DNA from: Wolbachia endosymbiont of Oedothorax gibbosus
GTDB lineage: Bacteria > Pseudomonadota > Alphaproteobacteria > Rickettsiales > Anaplasmataceae
Assembly: GCF_936270145.1 (NCBI RefSeq)
Contig: NZ_OW370537.1
Span: 1,178,001-1,242,000, forward strand
DNA: 64,000 bases
Direction: 5' to 3'
In this document: positions 1 to 9,441 of the stretch, in pieces
Layout: each line of letters begins with the position of its first letter
Position numbering within the stretch: position 1 is the first letter of the stretch
Notes under the pieces: generated by a model
What the model saw: the letters and a program-made list of their open reading frames with translations, nothing else
Told to the model about the DNA's origin: nothing
The model's database searches: none
Program-made: the position numbers and the translations under genes

Positions 1-291
1 CGATTCAACCTCATGTTTTACTTTTTCTGCCTCAGATTTTATTTTTTGGCTTTCTGTCATCGTAATTGTTATTTCATGATCAAATTTTTTCAGAAATCCT
101 AACAATCGCTCTAAAGAAAAACCATCTATTTTACCATTTTTAATTTGCGATACCTTTGGCTGATCGATGCAAAGTTTTTCAGCTGCATAAGCCTGAGTCC
201 AAGCATTTTTCTCTATAACTTCATTTATTATATGAAGCAACTTTGTTTTTACTCCTGCACTGTCTAAGTTATTTAACGATATTACTTCCAT
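1..291 (-). CDS. XRE-family helix-turn-helix regulator (partial, C-terminus outside window)
   Basis: I translated this directly: an ATG at 291 (minus) opens a frame that runs uninterrupted to the window edge (97 codons). Residues about 20-75 form a Cro/C1-type helix-turn-helix: a helix ending in TQAYAAEKL, then a recognition segment DQPKVSQIKNGKIDGFSLERL. This layout is typical of the HigA/HTH_37 antitoxin-like regulators that are common in Wolbachia. After about residue 80 the chain becomes rich in Lys and Glu. No toxin ORF lies upstream (292-714). A partner could only lie beyond the left edge, so the antitoxin role is inference. The HTH call is firm; the biological target is unknown. Confidence 0.72.
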   Translation of the reverse strand, partial: MEVISLNNLDSAGVKTKLLHIINEVIEKNAWTQAYAAEKLCIDQPKVSQIKNGKIDGFSLERLLGFLKKFDHEITITMTESQKIKSEAEKVKHEVES

Positions 292-723
292 AATCCTTAC
301 ACTCACATATCAATTAACTTTATTAAACATTTATAATATTTAATATATCAAGATATTAATATCATATAACTTGTCAATAATTATATGACATCAATATTTA
401 AAACTTTAAGTTGATTATATATTAATATTTTAATCAATTTTCTAGTAATTTTAAATTATCATTTTACTATCAGTCTATCTGAAAAAATCATTTACAGAAA
501 GAACAAGCTAAAATTACAAAGCTTGAAATACAAAAATAATTATTTTATAAATTTATCTTACATAAGAAGTTTATATCTCTATATCTTAACATAGATATTT
601 ATTTAAATTTTTAAAATTTCTATTTTAACGAGAATTCTATATATTATATTTATAATATAACTTAAATATTTGTTGCTTTTTAGCTGGAACATTATTTAGT
701 TAGTAAGTAAAATTGTGTTGAAT
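292..723. other. AT-rich intergenic region, no gene seen
   Basis: This gap separates the divergent XRE gene and purE. It is almost pure A/T with no ORF of useful length on either strand. A TATAAT hexamer lies at 651-656 on the plus strand, about 70 bases before the purE start, but I find no good -35 element at the right spacing. It probably carries the promoters of both flanking genes. Confidence 0.4.
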
Positions 724-1215
724 ATGACAAAAATAAAAAAAGATATTGCTGTTATTATGGGAAGTGAGTCAGATTACACTACTATGGTCCATACCGTCGA
801 TATGTTAAAAGCATTAGAAGTTTCACATGAAATATTCATAATATCTGCACATAGAACGCCAGAAAGGCTCTTCGATTTTGCTAAATCTGCACAAGAAGAA
901 GGTTTTAAGGTTATTATAGCTGGTGCAGGAGGTGCAGCTCATTTACCTGGTATGGTTGCGTCACTAACTTGTTTACCAGTTATCGGCGTTCCTGTGCATA
1001 GTAAACAATTAAATGGGCTGGACAGTCTACTCTCTATAGTTCAAATGCCAAAGGGTGTTCCAGTTGCAACCATGTCTATAGGAGAAAATGGAGCATATAA
1101 TGCTGCCATTACTGCCGTATCTATATTGTCAATTTCTAACAGTGAAATTGCAGGTAGGTTAAAAAAGTGGAGAGAGAAGCAAACCAAAGAAGTAAAAGAA
1201 AAACCAGTTTCATAA
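724..1215 (+). CDS. purE: N5-carboxyaminoimidazole ribonucleotide mutase PurE
   Basis: Class I PurE catalyses N5-CAIR to CAIR in de novo purine synthesis, in the cytoplasm. The sequence shows the PurE nucleotide-binding start MGSESD near residue 12, the active-site SAHRTPERL motif near residue 43, and the glycine-rich [15 protein letters not shown] segment near residue 66. At about 163 aa it has the usual length for a single-domain PurE. I chose ATG 724; an upstream in-frame GTG at 715 would add three residues, and neither has a strong ribosome-binding site. mutL starts 7 bases after the stop, so the two genes are probably cotranscribed. The adjacent purK seen in many bacteria is not here. 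Confidence 0.95.
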   Translation: MTKIKKDIAVIMGSESDYTTMVHTVDMLKALEVSHEIFIISAHRTPERLFDFAKSAQEEGFKVIIAGAGGAAHLPGMVASLTCLPVIGVPVHSKQLNGLDSLLSIVQMPKGVPVATMSIGENGAYNAAITAVSILSISNSEIAGRLKKWREKQTKEVKEKPVS

Positions 1216-1222
1216 TAAATCT

Positions 1223-3049
1223 ATGGCAATAATCCTTCTAGACACAAAAACCATAAACCGTATAGCAGCGGGGGAGGTGATAGAAAGGCCTGCAAGTGTA
1301 GTAAAGGAATTAGTAGAAAATGCAATAGATGCTGGAAGTTCAGAGATAGAGATCAAAATAGAAAGTGGTGGGCGTAACCTTATTATTGTGACAGATGATG
1401 GTAACGGAGTAGAAAAAAACGATTTAGAACTTGCGTTTACGCGCCATGCTACTTCAAAATTGAGCGATAGTGAATTAATAGAAATCAAGCATCTTGGGTT
1501 TAGAGGAGAAGCCTTACCTTCAATTGCTGCAGTAAGTAGAATAAAGCTATCGTCTAAGGCACATGGAGCAAGTGAGGCGTGGTCTATAAGTTATGAGGGT
1601 GGAGAGAAAATAGGGGAGCTAACTCCTTACCCTTTATCACAAGGGACACATATTGAAGTACGAGATTTGTTTTTCGCTACCCCAAATAGACTAAAATTTC
1701 TAAAAACCGAAAGAGCAGAAACTCAAAGCATTGTTGATATTGTAAATAACCTAGCAATGATTAACTATCATATAGGGTTTACTCTCACTTCAGGTAATAA
1801 AAAGCTCTTAAAATACGCTAAGCAGACTTCGTTATTTCATAGATTGTGTGAAGTAGAAGAAGAATTTCAGGGCAATTCTTTGGAGGTCAATGAAGAAGAA
1901 GACGGCATTAAACTTACGGGACACATCTGTAAGCCGACCGTCAATCGTGGTAAGTCAACTCAGATCTATACGTTTGTTAATGGAAGGCCAATTAAAGATA
2001 ATCTACTTATTGGTGCAGTTAGGTACGCATATCATGATTTTATTCCAAGCGATAGGTATCCTTTTGCAGCGTTACATTTAGAGATACCTTATGATCAAGT
2101 AGATGTAAATGTGCATCCAAATAAGTCAGAAGTAAGGTTTCAGAATAAGAAGCTCATATATGAGATAATGACAAGAGGATTAATTAAAGCATTGTCAAGA
2201 AGGATAGGCACTTTTCCAGTGCATGACCAGAAAATGGATTCAACATTGCCGGATCCTTTTGATAAGTCTAATGTTCAAAAAGAATTGTATGAAAAAAGAC
2301 CAAGTCCTTTTAAAAATCAACTAATAAAAGAATTTGCTTCTCCAAATGAAAAAGCAAAAGGCTTATCAGAACAGTCAAAATCGTTTGATTATACCGGCAT
2401 ACAAAAACCCCCATCACAAGTGGAGACTATGGTTCTGGAAAAAAAGGTGTTAGAGCAAGTTGATTTGATAGAGAGCCACCCGCTCGGGCTTGCACGCTGT
2501 CAGGTCTATAATACTTATATTATTGCAGAGGTAAGGGACAAATTGATTATAGTTGATCAGCATGCAGCCCATGAAAGACTAGTATATGAATGCTTAAAAC
2601 AAAAATCAAGTATAAAAAGACAAAAACTACTTCTTCCTGAAACGGTTGAAATCAAAAATCAAGCCGGAATGGAGATGATTGAAATCTATAAAGATAAGTT
2701 GTTTGAAATGGGTTTTGATATTGAAATCAAATCAGAAAATAAAGTGATAGTAAAAGAAATCCCTGCAATCTTGGGAGCAATAGATGTAAAAGAGATGCTA
2801 ATTAACATAATTGACAGACTAACGGAAATAGAAGATACATTGCCAGTAGAAGATAAAGTGAACAAAGTGTTGGCCACTATCGCTTGTCATGGATCAATTA
2901 GAGCAGGCAGGAAAATGAGGTTAGAGGAGATGAATGAGCTGCTGAGACAAATGGAAAAAACCCCATATTCCGGGCAATGCAACCATGGGAGACCAACTTA
3001 TATAGAAATGAAATTAAGTGATATTGAAAAACTTTTTGAGCGGAGGTAA
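1223..3049 (+). CDS. mutL: DNA mismatch repair protein MutL
   Basis: MutL links mismatch recognition by MutS to strand incision. The N-terminal GHKL ATPase is intact: the [11 protein letters not shown] motif (catalytic E29, Mg-binding N33), DDGNGV, and [11 protein letters not shown] linker of low conservation (about residues 325-410) leads to the C-terminal dimerisation domain. This domain carries the metal-binding endonuclease motif [12 protein letters not shown] from residue 445, then ACHGSIRAG and QCNHGRPT. The protein is therefore the endonuclease type used in lineages without MutH, rather than the E. coli type. Its 608 aa length is normal. It follows purE by 7 bases. Confidence 0.96.
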   Translation: MAIILLDTKTINRIAAGEVIERPASVVKELVENAIDAGSSEIEIKIESGGRNLIIVTDDGNGVEKNDLELAFTRHATSKLSDSELIEIKHLGFRGEALPSIAAVSRIKLSSKAHGASEAWSISYEGGEKIGELTPYPLSQGTHIEVRDLFFATPNRLKFLKTERAETQSIVDIVNNLAMINYHIGFTLTSGNKKLLKYAKQTSLFHRLCEVEEEFQGNSLEVNEEEDGIKLTGHICKPTVNRGKSTQIYTFVNGRPIKDNLLIGAVRYAYHDFIPSDRYPFAALHLEIPYDQVDVNVHPNKSEVRFQNKKLIYEIMTRGLIKALSRRIGTFPVHDQKMDSTLPDPFDKSNVQKELYEKRPSPFKNQLIKEFASPNEKAKGLSEQSKSFDYTGIQKPPSQVETMVLEKKVLEQVDLIESHPLGLARCQVYNTYIIAEVRDKLIIVDQHAAHERLVYECLKQKSSIKRQKLLLPETVEIKNQAGMEMIEIYKDKLFEMGFDIEIKSENKVIVKEIPAILGAIDVKEMLINIIDRLTEIEDTLPVEDKVNKVLATIACHGSIRAGRKMRLEEMNELLRQMEKTPYSGQCNHGRPTYIEMKLSDIEKLFERR

Positions 3050-3084
3050 TGAGGTTGCCATAAATATGTAACCTCGTCATCCAA

Positions 3085-3550
3085 GTGGCTCATAGAAACG
3101 GATTAAACGAAAAAACTTCCTTGACAAGCCTTGCCAGCCCCCTTATCATGAAACTGAAGCTATATTATTTAACTTCCCAATCTGTGCAGATTAAAATGAC
3201 AAGAAGACTTGTATTTGGCGTACTATTGTTTAATTTTTGCACTATGTGCATACTATGTCTTTATAAAAATTTTGGGTTTTTACCCACATAAGCTGAAAAG
3301 CGCTTATAAAGCGTTTAAGACATCACCCAACGTCAAATTTTAAAATAAAGAGTGGAATAACTAGCTACTCCGGGGATTCTTTGTCTTTTTTTTCTGCTGG
3401 TAAATTTCTTAAACATTTATAGCTTAAGTTAGTTGCGTTTAAAAGCAGCTAAATTGCAGTGTTTAAGACTTAAAGAACGCCGATACTGAAAATAAACAAT
3501 GACTAGGGCTTCTTTTGCCTTTTTTTCCGTTTGGTAAATTTCTTAATGTT
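3085..3550. repeat. Dispersed intergenic repeat R, copy 1
   Basis: This stretch recurs, diverged and reverse-complemented, at about 27830-28270. Shared blocks include the end of a degenerate coding-like stretch (TTTTTGCACTATGTGCA, then TATGTCTTTATAAA) followed by two tandem units of about 130 bases. The units share the core GGCAAAAGAAGCC (reverse complement) and AGAAATTTAC. Neither copy holds a convincing gene: the short ORF at 3085-3291 shows no motif. The function is unknown; it looks like an old duplicated intergenic or mobile sequence. Confidence 0.6.
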
Positions 3551-3802
3551 TATGGCTAAAGTAACTTAGGTTCACCGACAATCGTCATCCCGCTACGTGT
3601 TAGCGCCGCGGCGGTATGACGGTTCGTGCGGCATAGCAATTCGTCATCCCGCTACGTGTTAGCGGGATCTAGAGATACCGCGAATGAATCGCGGTATGAC
3701 GGTCTGCGGCGGAACGACGGTTCGTGGCGGCATAGCAATTCGTCATCCCGCTGCTTGTTAGCGGGATCTATGTTAAGAGATACCGCGGCGGTATGACGTA
3801 TA
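3551..3802. repeat. Cluster of GC-rich palindromic repeats (family A)
   Basis: Three units of the palindrome built on CGTCATCCCGCT...AGCGGGATCT...AGATACCGCG...CGCGGTATGACG lie head to tail. Each can fold into two stems (CCCGCT/AGCGGG and ACCGCG/CGCGGT), enclosed by CGTCAT/ATGACG. The cluster starts with TATGGCTAAAGTAACTTAGG, a variant of the TATAGCTAA end seen at other units. It lies in the purE-mutL to sucA gap. Confidence 0.85.
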
Positions 3803-3872
3803 GAAACTAAAAAAGTTCTTTTTTAAAAAACTTAAGTTATACTTATAATATTTGATACCTTTTATAGTGATT

Positions 3873-6527
3873 ATGTCGAGTTTAAGCTGCCTTCATGGTG
3901 ATAATGCAGAATTTGTAGAAGAAATGTATAGCCGTTATCTGCAGGGCGATAAATCAATCGGGGAAGATTGGAACAGAATTTTTTCAAGCAATTTAGAAGT
4001 TAATAAAGCGGAGACCTGCGGTGCACAACATGCAACTAAGGTGGATGATTCGGCTTCTGATTTGGCAAATTTCTTTAGGTCCTACGGTCATTTTTTTGCA
4101 GACTTAAATCCATTATCACCAAGTGGAAATAAACAAATAGATTATCAGAAATATTCGAATCTCTCTCCTACGAGTGACACTAGAACCTACAGAGATATTT
4201 ACTGCAAGAATATCGGTTTTGAATTTATGCATATCTCCTCTTATGAAGAGAAAATGTGGCTGCAGGAAAAGATCGAAAATCAAACCTATACGCTGAGCTC
4301 ACAAGACAAAAAAGAAATACTGAGGCACTTGGTCGAATCCGAAATGTTCGAGCAATTTCTCCATATGAAGTTTCCTGGATATAAGCGTTTTTCTATCGAA
4401 GGTGGAGAGTCAGCTATTGTTGCAATTGAGAAAATTATTAGTGATTCTGCAGCTTTTGGTATTGAAGAAATAGTTCTTGGCATGGCTCACCGCGGACGGC
4501 TCAATGTTCTAACCAAAGTTATGGGAAAAGAATATGCGGCAATGCTGTCTGAATTTCAAGGCAACCTTGCATACCCAAGTGGTCTTGAAGTGTCTGGTGA
4601 TGTTAAATATCACCTTGGTTATTCTTCTGATCGAGCACTTACAGGTGGTAAAAAAATACATTTAAGTTTATGCCCTAATCCATCTCACCTTGAAGCGGTA
4701 AATCCGGTTTTGGCTGGAAGAATAAGAGCAAAACAGGATATAAGGTCTGTGCTTGGAATATCAATTCATGGTGATGCGGCTTTCATTGGTCAAGGAGTGG
4801 TTGCCGAAACCCTGACTTTGAGCAACATTGAAGGTTATAAAGTGGGTGGTATTGTGCACATTGTTATAAACAATCAAGTTGGTTTTACTGCGAGCCCAAG
4901 CTGCGCACGATCCTCTTTTTATTGCACTGACATAGCAAAATCAATAGAAGCTCCAGTGTTTCACGTTAATGGAGATAACCCTGAGGCTGTGAGTTTTGTT
5001 GCGAGTTTGGCGATGGAATATAGGCAGAAATTTAAAAAGGACGTAGTGATTGACATAATATGTTACCGCAAATATGGCCATAATGAAGGCGATGAACCGA
5101 ATTTCACTCAGCCACTTATGTACAAGGTAATATCAAAGCATAAAACTCCAGGAACGCTGTATGAAGAAAAATTGACTGCAGAGAAAGTATTAGGCGATGA
5201 TGAAGTAAGTAAACTACGCAGTGAATTCAGGGCAAAATTAGATAAAAGTCTTGCTGAATCAGCGGCTTATATTCCAAAAAAAGCTGACTGGTTCGGTGGA
5301 GTGTGGTCAAAATTAAGAAGAGCAAAGTTGAACGATTTGAGCGAATACTATACAAATTCTGGTGTTCCGCCAGATGAGCTGAAAAAATTAGGTGTGCATA
5401 TAAATAGCAACATCCCAAATAGCTTTAACATTAACAATAAGGTTAGAAAAATACTCGATGGCAAAATAGAGAGTATAAATTCCGGTCACGATATAGACTG
5501 GGCAACTGCTGAAAGTCTTGCATTTGCGTCACTGCTTACAGAAGGAATAAGAGTACGTTTATCAGGCCAAGACTCTGGTCGCGGAACTTTTTCGCACCGT
5601 CATTCAAGGCTTGTTGATCAGGTAACAGAAGAAGCATTTATTCCGCTAAACAATATAAATGAAAAGCAAGCTCACTTTGAGGTCATAGATAGCGCACTAT
5701 CTGAGTATGCTGTGATGGGCTTTGAATATGGATATAGTCTTGATTCCCCGTATTCACTGGTGCTCTGGGAAGGACAATTTGGTGATTTTGCAAATGGTGC
5801 ACAAATTATGATCGACCAGTTTATCGCATCTGCAGAAACAAAGTGGTTGCGATCAAGCGGTCTAGTTTTATTGCTGCCTCATGGTTATGAAGGACAGGGA
5901 CCTGAGCATAGCTCCGCACGTATAGAGAGATTTTTGCAACTCTGCGCAGAGGATAATATGCAGGTAGTTAATTGTTCCACTCCGGCGAATTACTTCCATG
6001 TCTTACGCAGACAAATGCATAGAGACTTTCGTAAGCCTCTGGTAGTGTTTACACCTAAATCACTATTGCGTCATAAAAGAGCAGTTTCTAACCTATCTGA
6101 CTTTGAAGGAAAATTCCTCACGGTAATTCCAGAATATAGAACAGATTTGGTTTCAAGCGATAAAATACGTAAAGCTGTAATATGTAGCGGTAAAGTTTAC
6201 TACGACATAATTGAAATGCTTGAAGCACAAAAAATAAACGATATAGCAGTAATACGTTTGGAACAATTCTATCCGTTTCCTGCCGATAAACTAAGTATTG
6301 AACTTGAAAAATACGAAAACGCTGAAATTGTATGGTGTCAAGAAGAACCAAAAAATATGGGAGGATGGTTTTTTGTCAACCCATTGATAGAAGAAGTGTT
6401 GTCCAATCTCGATATCCAAGCAAAAAGACCTAAGTGCATCGCAAGACCCGTTGCCGCATCTCCTGCATGTGGTTATGCTAGTGTACATGCTCAGCAACAG
6501 GAGGAGATTTTAAGACAGATCGCTTAG
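3873..6527 (+). CDS. sucA: 2-oxoglutarate dehydrogenase E1 component SucA
   Basis: E1 of the 2-oxoglutarate dehydrogenase complex decarboxylates 2-oxoglutarate with thiamine diphosphate in the TCA cycle. The N-terminus has the E2-binding pattern (NAEFVEEMYSRY...W). The ThDP-binding stretch begins at HGDAAFIGQG (about residue 300) and reaches VINNQVGFT. The C-terminal transketolase-like half has the DSGRGTFSHRH and EGQFGDFANGAQ signatures and ends with PACGYASVH. The ATG at 3873 was chosen because it gives the standard OdhA start; an in-frame TTG at 3852 lies just upstream. Length about 884 aa is slightly short of the 900-950 usual. sucB is not adjacent. Confidence 0.96.
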   Translation: MSSLSCLHGDNAEFVEEMYSRYLQGDKSIGEDWNRIFSSNLEVNKAETCGAQHATKVDDSASDLANFFRSYGHFFADLNPLSPSGNKQIDYQKYSNLSPTSDTRTYRDIYCKNIGFEFMHISSYEEKMWLQEKIENQTYTLSSQDKKEILRHLVESEMFEQFLHMKFPGYKRFSIEGGESAIVAIEKIISDSAAFGIEEIVLGMAHRGRLNVLTKVMGKEYAAMLSEFQGNLAYPSGLEVSGDVKYHLGYSSDRALTGGKKIHLSLCPNPSHLEAVNPVLAGRIRAKQDIRSVLGISIHGDAAFIGQGVVAETLTLSNIEGYKVGGIVHIVINNQVGFTASPSCARSSFYCTDIAKSIEAPVFHVNGDNPEAVSFVASLAMEYRQKFKKDVVIDIICYRKYGHNEGDEPNFTQPLMYKVISKHKTPGTLYEEKLTAEKVLGDDEVSKLRSEFRAKLDKSLAESAAYIPKKADWFGGVWSKLRRAKLNDLSEYYTNSGVPPDELKKLGVHINSNIPNSFNINNKVRKILDGKIESINSGHDIDWATAESLAFASLLTEGIRVRLSGQDSGRGTFSHRHSRLVDQVTEEAFIPLNNINEKQAHFEVIDSALSEYAVMGFEYGYSLDSPYSLVLWEGQFGDFANGAQIMIDQFIASAETKWLRSSGLVLLLPHGYEGQGPEHSSARIERFLQLCAEDNMQVVNCSTPANYFHVLRRQMHRDFRKPLVVFTPKSLLRHKRAVSNLSDFEGKFLTVIPEYRTDLVSSDKIRKAVICSGKVYYDIIEMLEAQKINDIAVIRLEQFYPFPADKLSIELEKYENAEIVWCQEEPKNMGGWFFVNPLIEEVLSNLDIQAKRPKCIARPVAASPACGYASVHAQQQEEILRQIA

Positions 6528-6559
6528 TATTTACAGTTATTGAAGCAGAAGTGGTGCTA

Positions 6560-6716
6560 TAAAAGTAGCTGACACTTGAATCCGGTTGCATCACGCGCTG
6601 CGGCCAGGCGCAATAGAAAAGGTGATCTAAAAAGATAATCATAGAGTAAATGTGAGCTTACAATAAATGGTGTCATCCAAGTAGCCGACACTGGTTTCCA
6701 TCCAAAAGGGTGTCAT
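6560..6716. repeat. Palindromic repeats (family B), left part of IS4 target
   Basis: Sequence of the type GTGTCATCCAAGTAGC(T/C)GACACTGG recurs here in two imperfect units. The right-hand unit is cut by the IS4 element that follows: its GGTGTCAT at 6709-6716 is repeated at 7960-7967 beyond the element. Confidence 0.7.
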
Positions 6717-7959
6717 CCATAAGTGTTGAAAGTATCAAAAATGGCGTGATATAAGGTGATTGACGGCATGTAAATTACCTCCCGACAGTAAAACAATCGA
6801 ACGTATAAAAGAGTCATTTAGATCCAATGTGAATTGCAGTAATGCTATTTTGAACCCATGTAGATTATTTTTGATTTTATAAACAAGAAATAACAAAGCC
6901 GTAATAATAATCATGTAAATATACACCTTCATGCCATTCATAGTATGGCTTAAAAAGTGCTTATATCCAAGATTTTGCTTTATAAATTTAAAGAACACTT
7001 CTATATCCCATCTGCGCCTATATAGCTCTGTTACTTCATAAGCTGGCATTTCAAACAAGTTTGTCAAAAACCATATTTCATCTCCAATTTTATTTCTGAT
7101 TTTTATTAGCCGTAGATCATGCTTTTCTGCCACTTTACCTCGTGCACGATAAAGATTAACTATTATATCTTCTAAAATCTCTGATCCATCCGATTTTTGT
7201 TCTCCTATAACTTTGTTCCTGCTTATAACATCATGTTTTCTTCCTACTTTAACTCTTGTGATAAATTTGTACTCCTTTTCATCAAATTCGGCAAAAGTTC
7301 CAACTTTTCTGATTCCTCTATCAAATAATAAAATATCCTCTTTTTCAACTTTAGCTTCATTAATTGCTCTCACTAATGCTATATCTTCACTACTTTCTTC
7401 TTGTCCTTTACAAAATCTTATACTTGTCGGCAATTGATCCTTTAATCCTACACTCACTTTAACTTGACTATCGTTACTTTTACCGCCTATTTTCAGCCCA
7501 TCTTTTATGAGATATCCCGATAAATTTATGATCGTCGAATCAAACTTATGTAAGTTATTTGATGTTTTTTGGGGTAATAGCTTTTTAATCTTGCTCATCA
7601 AATCAATATATACTCCCTTAAAATATTCTGGATTTATAACTTTTAACCTTTTTGACAAACCACTGTATGTTACTGTACTTTTATCGCTATTCTTATCCAT
7701 TATACACCTGTTTATTACCATTTCTAGCGCTCTTAGGCTTGTTTTTTGCCCCATTAATATTAACTTCATTAGACCTTTAAATATAATCTTGCCCAACAAT
7801 TTAGTATTACATTTATCTACTTCACTTAATTTTCCTAGCCTTTCTAAATCCTCATCTTTTATTAAATTTAGTACTCTTTCTATTTGATCCATTATTGCCT
7901 CCATTTTCTTGCAATAATAGTTCTTTATGTCTTTTTTGTGTTACTTTCAACACTTATGG
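6717..7959 (-). mobile_element. IS4-family insertion sequence, complete
   Basis: The ends are 18-bp perfect inverted repeats: CCATAAGTGTTGAAAGTA at 6717-6734 and its complement at 7942-7959. The flanks carry an 8-bp direct repeat, GGTGTCAT (6709-6716 and 7960-7967), which fits an IS4-type target duplication. The target was a family B palindrome. One intact transposase gene fills the element. Confidence 0.85.
6735..7904 (-). CDS. IS4-family transposase
   Basis: The 389-aa protein has an N-terminal HTH-like region (about 1-110) and a DDE catalytic core typical of DDE_Tnp_1. The signs are KFDSTIINLSGYL (first Asp), LLFDRGI (second Asp), and the YRRRWDIEVFFKFIKQNLG signature of IS4 transposases (the Y-x2-R-x3-E-x6-K motif) with the catalytic Glu. 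No stop or frameshift interrupts it, so it is probably functional. The stop codon lies at the edge of the left inverted repeat, as in compact IS elements. Confidence 0.9.
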   Translation of the reverse strand: MEAIMDQIERVLNLIKDEDLERLGKLSEVDKCNTKLLGKIIFKGLMKLILMGQKTSLRALEMVINRCIMDKNSDKSTVTYSGLSKRLKVINPEYFKGVYIDLMSKIKKLLPQKTSNNLHKFDSTIINLSGYLIKDGLKIGGKSNDSQVKVSVGLKDQLPTSIRFCKGQEESSEDIALVRAINEAKVEKEDILLFDRGIRKVGTFAEFDEKEYKFITRVKVGRKHDVISRNKVIGEQKSDGSEILEDIIVNLYRARGKVAEKHDLRLIKIRNKIGDEIWFLTNLFEMPAYEVTELYRRRWDIEVFFKFIKQNLGYKHFLSHTMNGMKVYIYMIIITALLFLVYKIKNNLHGFKIALLQFTLDLNDSFIRSIVLLSGGNLHAVNHLISRHF

Positions 7960-8092
7960 GGTGTCATCCCAGTGCCCAGACACTGGGATCCAGAAAATTT
8001 GATTATGTACTATACAACATTTTCGATCAAAAGCTGGATTCCAGTGTCAAGCACTGGAATGACATCACAGGGGCACTGGAATTTTTATTCAG
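7960..8092. repeat. Palindromic repeats (family B), right of IS4
   Basis: Two inverted arms face each other: TGTCATCCCAGTGCCCAGAC and CACTGGGATCC on the left, then CTGGATTCCAGTGTC and CACTGGAATGACAT on the right, separated by about 45 AT-rich bases. Together they could form one long hairpin. This is the remainder of the IS4 target. Confidence 0.75.
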
Positions 8093-8292
8093 TATTTGTA
8101 CATTAGCCATGCATCTGAACAGACAATGGCGTCAACTTAAGAGCCTCCATTAGCAAACTCTCCTAAAGACATGATGGCGTTTGGGCTTATCTACTTTATT
8201 GCGGCTATACAATCTTCCCGGTCGGATCTTAACTTTGGCGCGTATACTTAAAAAGGGCTTGAAAATCTTTTGGCGCAACAAGCACTTGATAA

Positions 8293-9268
8293 ACCCCAGT
8301 TGCGGATTAATCAATATAGTAAAATCTAGAAATACAGGGCTTTTTAGGCTTCATGGAATATGAAACTAATGTGGAAAAGACGTGCACCAAGAAATTTATT
8401 GGAGACCTGTGCCTTGAATGCTCAAGCTCAAGTCTGTCTTTTAGGTAGCCAAAAACTGTTTCAATAATCGACCTTTTTCTTAAAAAAATCTTTTCTTCAA
8501 GTAGCATTAATGTGTTTTTCATACCTTTTTTTACTTTGGTAACGAGTTTTAGTCCTCTATCGAAGAGTTTTGCAAAGAGCTCTTTCTTTATATAGCCCTT
8601 ATCACCAAACAAAAGACCAGTCAGTTTTTCAGTTAATTTTGGTACTGGTTTTCTGTCGTCAACGTTACCTTTAGTAAGTGTAACTCCTTGAATTTCACCT
8701 TTTTCATTAATTACCATATGCAATTTAAAACCAAAAAACCAGCCATATGTAGTCTTTCCAAGCTTTGCCAATCCTTTGAAAACTTTGTTTCTTGAGATTC
8801 TTTTTGGATGGCAAACAGCGATAGATGTTGCATCTATGTACGAAATCCCTGTCATTTTCGACTGCTCACATAGCCATTGCAAAAGTAATGCTAAATACCA
8901 TAAAACCCTCGGTTTTAGCCTAATAAATCTACTATATGTTGGCAAATTTTGAAACTCAGATCCATATAGTGCTTTCAAATAATATGTATAGAAAGATTTA
9001 AAGTCCTCACATCTAGATTGTTGATAAAGTAAAATTATAGTAAGAATTTCAGAATGCGTAATCTCTGGCGTTCTGGTAGGTTTTTTACTGTTTGGCAGGA
9101 GTTTTTCTGCGAAATTTTTGTTTATAGCCTTGCAAAAATCGTCTACAAAGCAAAATAATTCTGTTACATTTTTATTCATGGGTAACCTCTCTACTTTTTG
9201 ATAATATGTTTCCGGAGTTTACCCTATTTCCCTATCTTTTTCACTGACTTCTAATCCGCAACTGGGGT
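8293..9268 (-). mobile_element. IS982-family insertion sequence, complete (copy 1)
   Basis: The 976-bp element is bounded by inverted repeats ACCCCAGTTGCGGATTA and its complement. It is flanked by the 7-bp direct repeat TTGATAA (8286-8292 and 9269-9275). A second copy of exactly the same length lies at 52202-53177, in the opposite orientation, and encodes an identical protein. Confidence 0.9.
8307..9179 (-). CDS. IS982-family transposase
   Basis: The 290-aa transposase has the IS982 layout. An N-terminal helical part carries TPEITHSEILTIILLY. The DDE core then shows SYIDATSIAVCH (first Asp), FGDKGYIKKELF (second Asp) and the C-terminal KRSIIETVFGYLKDRLELEH signature with the catalytic Glu. 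It is uninterrupted and identical to the protein encoded at 52291-53163, so transposition was recent. A start preceded by GAGAGGTTACCC fits a ribosome-binding site. Confidence 0.92.
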   Translation of the reverse strand: MNKNVTELFCFVDDFCKAINKNFAEKLLPNSKKPTRTPEITHSEILTIILLYQQSRCEDFKSFYTYYLKALYGSEFQNLPTYSRFIRLKPRVLWYLALLLQWLCEQSKMTGISYIDATSIAVCHPKRISRNKVFKGLAKLGKTTYGWFFGFKLHMVINEKGEIQGVTLTKGNVDDRKPVPKLTEKLTGLLFGDKGYIKKELFAKLFDRGLKLVTKVKKGMKNTLMLLEEKIFLRKRSIIETVFGYLKDRLELEHSRHRSPINFLVHVFSTLVSYSMKPKKPCISRFYYID

Positions 9269-9328
9269 TTGATAAAGTTTCTACACCAAATAAAACTGAA
9301 AAATTTAAACGGTACTCAGTAATTTGAT

Positions 9329-9441
9329 CTAGATGTATGGTCCCAAAGTATGATGGCATGGATTAAGTATAAACAATTCAGGAACACTGTGTACATATAA
9401 ATTCATAAGGAGTCAGACCCTTGAGAGTTTTAAGTCTTTTC
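9329..9441 (-). pseudogene. IS481-type transposase, C-terminal remnant
   Basis: Read on the minus strand, this stretch gives KTLKGLTPYEFICT, followed one frame over by ELFILNPCHHTLGPYI and a stop at 9329-9331. The pairing of a KTLKGLTPYEFI motif with a terminal NPxHHTxG segment is characteristic of the C-terminus of IS481-family integrases. A frameshift lies between the two parts, and the rest of the gene is gone: the IS256 element begins at 9442. Confidence 0.6.

Larger units (their letters stand above)
8171..9327 (+). pseudogene. Decayed short ORF interrupted by IS982
   Basis: Removing the IS982 element and one 7-bp target copy rejoins a reading frame on the plus strand. It starts at ATG 8171 (MMAFGLIYFIAAIQSSR), meets an in-frame TAA at 8249, and continues (GLENLLAQQALDKVSTPNK) across the insertion site to a TGA at 9325. 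About 58 codons remain. I do not recognise the family. The nonsense codon plus the insertion indicate a dead gene; the composition of both halves still looks coding. Confidence 0.4.

Noticed and set aside
1-291. Toxin-antitoxin pair
   Set aside because: Only an XRE regulator is visible. No toxin ORF lies in the 292-714 gap, and the other side is outside the window.
1210-1488. Minus-strand ORF over the mutL start
   Set aside because: It is the complement of the conserved GHKL ATPase region and has no start signal or domain.
3085-3291. 68-aa ORF after mutL
   Set aside because: No ribosome-binding site or motif. The sequence is part of repeat R, whose other copy is not open in the same frame.
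3551-3802. CRISPR-like regular repeats
   Set aside because: The units are palindromic, unequal in spacing and without unique spacers, and no cas gene is present.
7884-8153. 89-aa plus-strand ORF beside the IS4 element
   Set aside because: It spans the IS end and the family B palindrome, so its codons come from repeat sequence.
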